A stretch of DNA of 64,000 bases from Cristatella mucedo. Taxonomy: Eukaryota > Bryozoa > Phylactolaemata > Cristatellidae. Shown here one piece after another: positions 59,048 through 64,000 of this stretch. The position numbers and the translations under genes were made by a program. The stretch covers positions 2,528,001-2,592,000 of the forward strand of contig WPIO01000029.1 in the NCBI GenBank assembly GCA_009760855.2, written 5' to 3'. Below the pieces are notes generated by a model. That model worked only from the letters and a program-made list of their open reading frames with translations, did no database searches and was not told the DNA's origin. Numbering within the stretch: position 1 is the stretch's first letter; each line of letters begins with the position of its first letter.

Positions 59048-59671
59048 CAGTCATGATCGCTAGACTCGGCTTGATATGCTCAAGCCTCGTTGTTGTATGG
59101 GATAAAGTCTGATTGTTTCACTATACATTATTGTGTGTGTAATTTTATGTATCACTATTGTGCTCTGCATTATTTGTGGACAGTATGTAGGTTCGTGTAT
59201 TGCTACTACAGCTGCTCTTATATGGTGCTAAAATGACCCGAACAACTTATACATCATGTCAGGCAACAGCAGTACATAAGTTTCACCCTCTAGTTAAAGT
59301 TCTTATCCGAGATGGCAGCATTCAACATGTCACAGCTTTCTTTTTAGCCTATAATAGCACTGCAGAGCATAGGAGTCCACAGCTAATGAAACTCTAGTGG
59401 CTTTGATCTGGCTGGAGCAAGAGCCAGCTGACCTGCAAAGTTTTTGTTACATTATGGAAGAGCGCCAAGCCTTTATTAGGCTGCCACAAACGCAGCTCCA
59501 GGTAGAGATTGGACAATTTTAAAACTAGCTGCTTGCTCAAAGCAACATTCGACATCGGTGGTATCGACAGCATCTTTATTATTAGATTAGCTGACTTGTA
59601 TAGTAGTTTATTCTAGACTGACTATTTTTAATCATGGTTCTTGTCATGGAATTTTTATTCTAATCACTACA

Positions 59672-60375
59672 CTTGCTAGCACCAGCCTTCCTATCCGACC
59701 GCCTGCTTCTCTAGTGTGTTCTTACACCACTCGTTTGTCAGCATTAGGTCATCTCACCATTCCTATTTTTTTAGTGATCGAGCCTTTAGCTCAGTGGTTC
59801 TCAACCTGTGGGTCGCGACCCTTTTGGGGGTCGAACGACCCTTTCGCAGGGGTCGCCTAAGACCATCAGAAAACGTGCATTTCTGTATTTTCACATTTCA
59901 CATGCAATAATTTTATGGTTGGGGGTCGCCACAACATGGGGAACTGTACTAAAGGGTCGAGGGATTAGGAAGGTTGAGAACCACTGCTTTAGCTCGTATG
60001 CACCAAAAGTCTGGAAATCTCTTCTAGTACAGTCAATACCAGCGATGACCTTGCATTCCTAAAGTCTCAGCTCGAGATGCAATTGTTGTGGTCAGCTTTC
60101 TCTTCGCCCTGGTGAACTTTTCTTTTTTGTTCCTTGAACTTTGTGTGTGTACCTGTGCATGATTCGGTGCATGCTACTAACCAGAGATGCTACTAGCCGG
60201 TGGCCATGAACACCTTCATATTTTCTATAGAAAGCTGGCCTATGCATGCTATTTGTTTGCTTTTGCATGCTTGCTACCGAGCATTACACTAACCCTTGGG
60301 GACTGATTCTCTTTCAAGAGGTTGTAAACCACCGGATAGAGGTTGAGTTCTCTTAGATGCTATACAAACTGCATG
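59672..60375 (+). mobile_element. LINE family C, 3' part, carrying a SPIN insertion
   Basis: Before the insertion: CACCAGCCTTCCTATCCGAC (PAFLSD), TACACCACTCGTTTGTCAGC, and GTGATCGAGCCTTTAGCT; after it: CGTATGCACCAAAAGTCTGG (SYAPKVW), then ATCTCTTCT and the CTCAGCTCGAGATGCAATTG 3' UTR region, ending near GATGCTATACAAACTGC. The DRAF-SSYAPKVWKSL motif is continuous once the insertion is removed. Confidence 0.7.
59792..59986. mobile_element. SPIN-type hAT miniature transposon (non-autonomous), intact ends
   Basis: 195 bp. Both ends carry the 16-bp inverted repeat CAGTGGTTCTCAACCT, and the next bases GTGGGTCGCGACCC and GGGGGTCG, TCGCCTAAGACCATC, ATAATTTTATGGTTGGGGGTC and CACAACATGGGGAACTGTA are the hallmark sequence of SPIN elements as I remember it. 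It is flanked by a perfect 8-bp duplication CTTTAGCT (59784-59791 and 59987-59994), as hAT transposons make. No transposase is encoded; mobilisation needed a full-length SPIN elsewhere. Confidence 0.9.
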
Positions 60376-60704
60376 TTATTAACATTAAGACGGTATATAT
60401 CTTAAGGTTTATTTATATCCCTGGTAGGTTAATGATCGAAGGTTAAAAGTCTTGTTCTTTGCAGGCATTTAATATCTGCAGCTTAGCTTTAGCTCCCCAT
60501 AGCTAAGCCTGATTCACTGTCCTTTGCAAATGGCCTACCTTAGGTACCTCTCAAGTTCCACTTGCCTGACGTTTTTTTCCTATAACCAGTTGTTACTGTA
60601 CATGGAGCTGTTGATTTGTTATCATACTTTATGCTCTAGATGCATTCCAAATGATGATATTAAGTATCGTGAATGTCGGTTGTTTCAACAGGCTCATTTG
60701 ACTA

Positions 60705-60767
60705 GTGGCAGAAGGACCTTGTCAGCTATTATCCCACTTGGAGTGGGCGATAAAGGATTGCCTTCAG
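60705..60767 (-). mobile_element. SINE type 1 body fragment (minus)
   Basis: GGCAGAAGGACCTTGTCAGC, TATTATCCCACTTGGAGTGG and GCGATAAAGGATTGCC: the central body in reverse without head or tail. Confidence 0.5.
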
Positions 60768-60779
60768 TCAACACATCTG

Positions 60780-60960
60780 CTTTTTACTGTGTGCATTGTG
60801 TGCTTACCTGTGCATGATTCACAACATGTTACTAGCAAGGGGTCCAACTAACCAGCCATCTAGAGTGTCTTGAGTGCTTTGCATGCTAGTCTAAGCAAAA
60901 AAACTTTTGTGTAATGAGCTCTTGTTTATTACTTGCCTTGCAGCAAGTTCTAAACCATAT
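60780..60960 (+). mobile_element. Possible LINE family C 3' tail
   Basis: GCTTACCTGTGCATGATTCA, ACATGTTACTAGCAAGGGGT and TTATTACTTGCCTTGCAGCAAG resemble the 60120-60370 and 11540-11690 ends. Diverged. Confidence 0.35.
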
Positions 60961-61059
60961 GGCAAGCCTGGAGTGGTGGGAATTGCAGTTTTAAAGACCC
61001 TATGTCACAAACGCATGAACCAGTTTGGCTGTCGTGTTCATGTCCAAGAAAATGCTAAT

Positions 61060-61390
61060 TTTAGCAATATTGAACTAGTTTTGCAGTCGCACTCTTGTCA
61101 AAGCAGGCCCCAATTTTGGGATGTATCTCAGCTGAAAGCTGGCCAATTTGACAGAGGCACTGTGCTCATCCAGTGAAAAGTCGTTTTGAAACAGCATGCC
61201 TTTTTTATGGGTTAATGTCACAGCAGTGATGCTAAATGAACAGATCTTGAAGTTGAGGTCTTCCAAACTGGGGATCACACTAGGCTTTCTTGTAACGATT
61301 ATGTTGGTAATATCATTGTTAAGGGTAAATTTCGAGACAGTAATAAAATAGTTGTCTAACAATTGAATACTTGTATATGGTACCATTCAA
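61060..61390 (-). mobile_element. LINE RT C-terminal fragment, decayed (minus)
   Basis: A 103-codon frame reads LNNDITNIIVTRKPSVIPSL, LNFKICSFSI, FQNDFSLDEH, SVKLASFQLRYIPKLGPALT, matching LNDDKTNLLVMGKPSVIQRL, IFQSDLSLDDH and SAYFQLHNIAKIRACLD of the 9592 copy. Upstream catalytic box absent. Confidence 0.65.
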
Positions 61391-61399
61391 AAGAGAAAC

Positions 61400-62440
61400 A
61401 TTTTAGAAATGGGATTGGAAGTTTTGTAGATTTCCACACAAAAGAAAAAATGATTATGTAAACCATGTCTAACTTGGAAGTAATTCAGAAGCAACATATC
61501 CACAAATAAAAATGTATCGATCTCAGCATCTTATGTGACTTCTGTCCCAACTTGTTAAACCTTGATCATCAAGGTACACGTTTGCAGCTTGGTAAAGGCC
61601 ATGCTAGTGACTTGAAAATGGCACTATTTACCGTGCAACTTCATGCCTTGTCAAGTCCATAACTCGGCCAATACTTCACATGGATTAATGTGAAAGAATT
61701 TCACATGTGGGTTCAGCTGTGCTTGAAGATCAGTCAGGATCTAATTTCTGGGTAGATTCATGATTAGATTTATTTAGGTTAGATCATTATCGATATGCAT
61801 ACGTCCGTGATTGCAGAAAATGTAATTCCAGGACGTTTGATGACAGTTAGACACAGTTAAGACTGGGGATCCCCTTCAGGCAGGCATCACTTGCTGGTGG
61901 AGCAAGCAATGAGTGGGCTGGGCAGAGGAACTGGCATCTCCTCTGGCACGGTTGTGGAGCATTCCAGCATTATGTTCACTGGCTTATTTATTGAATATGC
62001 AGACTTGGACGGACAATATTCTGACATTACCGGCTTGTGCATAATTCTGCAACCACTGAACTAGTCATAACCTTGGATTGTCTAGTGAATGTGTGCAGTA
62101 CTTTTATGGAATGTGTTGGGTGATCGACTGTAGTCCTCTCCATACCGATTTGAAAGCCGAATTTTGACACAAAGCTGAAAATCTTGCTTCGTCACCATGA
62201 CCAGAGAAGAGCGGCGATTCGAAAAGCAGGGCCGCACCTCGTCATTGCAGCAGCCTGCATGTCGTCTAAATGCTTGTGCTGCACGCGCCTGTCTGCTGAG
62301 GCTCTCTGGAAGGAAACCCTCACCATCAGCAGTCACCTAGTGCTTTGCCGCCTATGGCTGCTGCAATCGGAGCAGCTATTGCCCATACATAGGCGTTTCA
62401 GAAGCCTTTTTTTCAAGCGATGTCGCCCTTCATCGCTCTT
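61400..62440. other. Unassigned sequence
   Basis: No recognised repeat or coding sequence in this kilobase. Confidence 0.3.
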
Positions 62441-62444
62441 GCAG

Positions 62445-62584
62445 GGCCGTGATGTCGGTGGAGCTCATCGCAACTACAAGTACACTAAAAAAGAGAAAGA
62501 GACCCTGGCAAGCTATGAAAGTGTCGACTACATGCCGCCACACAGCGAGGTGTTCAAGATGTGGATTCGATGCCAGTCGCGCAG
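62445..62584 (+). CDS. Candidate exon of an unidentified plus-strand gene
   Basis: 140 nt, starting after an acceptor CATCGCTCTTGCAG and ending before GTGGGC. Phase 0 in, phase 2 out. Encodes GRDVGGAHRNYKYTKKEKET followed by LASYESVDYMPPHSEVFKMW and IRCQSR, which looks like real conserved protein rather than chance. The YES-V-DY phrase recalls the YESLDY of CLC-6/7-type chloride transporters, where it precedes the first membrane helix, but the rest does not match what I remember, so I make no assignment. The surrounding frame is open from 62184 to 62621. The donor is non-optimal. Confidence 0.35.
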
Positions 62585-62804
62585 GTGGGCTGCCACTATA
62601 AATCTCCCCTCCACAGGATAAGTTGCCTCCCTTGTCTTCCCTCGTCCGGGCACCTGCTACCACTGAGATCTGCTAAAAGTGTCTGGAGCTGGCCTGGCGT
62701 ACTCTCTTAAACCCTCCACACCTCATCGGCGCTGCTGTAGCAGCAGCAAGGCTGCGTGCCATAGGTATGCACTGTATGCATCTTTGCCTGCAAGTTCACT
62801 AAGT

Positions 62805-63230
62805 CACAAGGACCAAGTGCATGTCACTATGGAGAGTTTTCTGTAGCGCATTCCAAGCGTCAGCGGCTTTCGATGTACACACATTAGCCAATAGACTCTA
62901 TCGTTAGCAGCGCGGAGAATGAGAAACATTGCTGAGTCAGGAGGGCAGTCGAGGAAGTGAGTACCGTGGAAGTAGCAGCTCAGGACGGCTGGAAAGGATG
63001 CGTCACATTCGGCAGCTGGAGAATAGATGTCGTTGCATAAGAGTTTTGGAAGTGAGTTCCACACAGTTTAAGACCTCTAGAGCAAAAGCTTCTATCGTGA
63101 ACAGTATTCAAGTGGAGGAATAGAGCAGCTAACTTATTGTCTATGGAGGGCACGAGGAAGCTGGAGCTTGTGCAGCAGCTCTACAAGGTATAAAGCAGCA
63201 TAGTGGGTGGGTCTTTGCTGGTTAGAGTAA
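62805..63230 (-). mobile_element. LINE family B, 3' part (minus)
   Basis: In reverse: SSTRMWNSLPKLLCNDIYSP-like codons at 63064-63000, AVLSCYFHGTHFLDCPPDSA (62990-62930), then VYWLMCVHRKPLTLGMRYRK (62885-62825), matching the 13830-14060 ending of family B. One of the least shifted copies of that 3' end. Confidence 0.75.
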
Positions 63231-63503
63231 GAATTTTTTCTCTGCATCCGTTGGCACACACTGTTACCTGACTTTTTATCATCGGCCTTGGCCTTTGCTG
63301 TTGACCGTGTTGAGCATATTTGTCATTATATCCTGTCCAGCACACTGTGATCCCGTGCAAGGCCACATAGTTGCTCCATGTATATGCAGCTGTCGAATCA
63401 GCCACAGCGGCTGCAGTTTTTCTCGTGGGAGGTCGGCTTCCTCACAGGCAGCCTGTGAAAAGTGTTTCACTGCTGGGCTAAGATAGTGCTTAACAGTGTG
63501 ATC

Positions 63504-63673
63504 AAAAAAATATTAGCTGATTTAACAGCCTCATTTGTGTATTGGTAGAATTGCCTTAATGGCCATCACCACCACCTATAGTTTGCAATAAGGGATTGCC
63601 CGCTGCCGGATTCTAATCCACGATCTCGGTCGTTAAGAGTAAGCCCCTTACCTCCTGGGCTATCACGGCCCAT
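63504..63673 (-). mobile_element. SINE type 1 (tRNA-derived), diverged, minus strand
   Basis: ATATTAGCTGATTTAACAGCC, TTGGTAGAATTGCC, CCATCACCACCACC, AAGGGATTGCCCGCTGCCGG, ATTCTAATCCACGATCTCGG, AAGCCCCTTACCTCCTGGGC, TATCACGGCCC. Full length but with many substitutions. Confidence 0.75.
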
Positions 63674-63679
63674 GCCCAT

Positions 63680-64000
63680 CCCACCTATTCTGTATTTACA
63701 GTTTGCATTGGCCGACCGTGCATCGTGTCGCCTTTGCTGGTATAGCGGTTTTGGATTCGTGATTGTGCAGCGGTACTGACCAGTATTGATACTGCTCAGG
63801 TCGCAAGCTCTTTTCTTTCCTCTTACCCACCCTCTGGAACATGGATTTCTGGTCGCTACTTTTTATCCTGTCGGGTAACAGTTTTTTCTTCAATCCCAGG
63901 CCTTCGGATCATGGATGCTTTAATATGCTTCGACGGGTGGTCGGATTTTGGTCACTCGTCTTGCAAGCAGGCATACAGTTCTTATTTTTCTTCGAATGCA
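63680..64000. other. Window edge, unassigned
   Basis: Nothing recognised between the SINE and the end of the window. Confidence 0.3.

Overview
This is animal nuclear DNA. It has split genes with GT-AG introns, long dinucleotide microsatellites, a GC- and CpG-rich promoter region, many fragments of L2/CR1-like LINEs, tRNA-derived SINEs, and remnants of hAT and Tc1/mariner transposons. There are no bacterial operons or ribosome binding sites. The host gene differs enough from vertebrate versions that an invertebrate bilaterian with a large, repeat-rich genome is the likeliest source (inference). I cannot name the species; a flatworm or other lophotrochozoan would fit.

One gene dominates the window: CYLD, the Lys63/Met1-linkage deubiquitinase. 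It runs on the minus strand from an ATG at 50674 to a TGA at 3635. I could place 13 coding exons (591, 318, 115, 234, 197, 163, 265, 159, 121, 109, 116, 229 and 185 nt). All exon borders are GT-AG, all phases agree, and the sum is 2802 nt, giving 933 residues plus stop. The order is Ser-rich N-terminus, three CAP-Gly domains (each split by an intron), and a USP domain (Cys579, His847, Asp866) with an inserted B-box zinc module. The CpG-rich block at about 50.0-51.3 kb covers exon 1 and the probable promoter.

The introns carry most of the other content. Intron 2 (28290-49479) holds a decayed Tc1/mariner transposase, a LINE copy split by a SINE, several SINEs, five long microsatellites, a perfect 30-bp inverted repeat and a Z-DNA-type tract. 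Intron 4 holds LINE fragments, a SINE and a (CT)n tract. Intron 8 holds LINE bodies of three kinds, a SINE and a degenerate ~170-bp tandem array. Intron 9 holds LINE pieces, SINEs and a (GA)n tract that grew inside a LINE 3' end. Locally I call the LINEs family A (ends in a hairpin plus (ATT)n), family B (ends GCGCTATACAAA-like) and family C (older, heavily decayed). SINE type 1 has a tRNA-like head and its own body. SINE type 2 has a tRNA-like head joined to a tail that copies the LINE A 3' end.

Upstream of CYLD (51.4-64 kb) are more LINE and SINE fragments, a 195-bp SPIN-type hAT element with intact ends and target duplication at 59.8 kb, an unrecognised 168-codon open frame at 57.7-58.2 kb on the minus strand, and one plausible exon of an unknown gene at 62.45-62.58 kb on the plus strand. 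Downstream of CYLD (1-3.3 kb) are nested LINE remnants and the probable 3' UTR. All family names other than CYLD, SPIN, hAT and Tc1/mariner are local labels.
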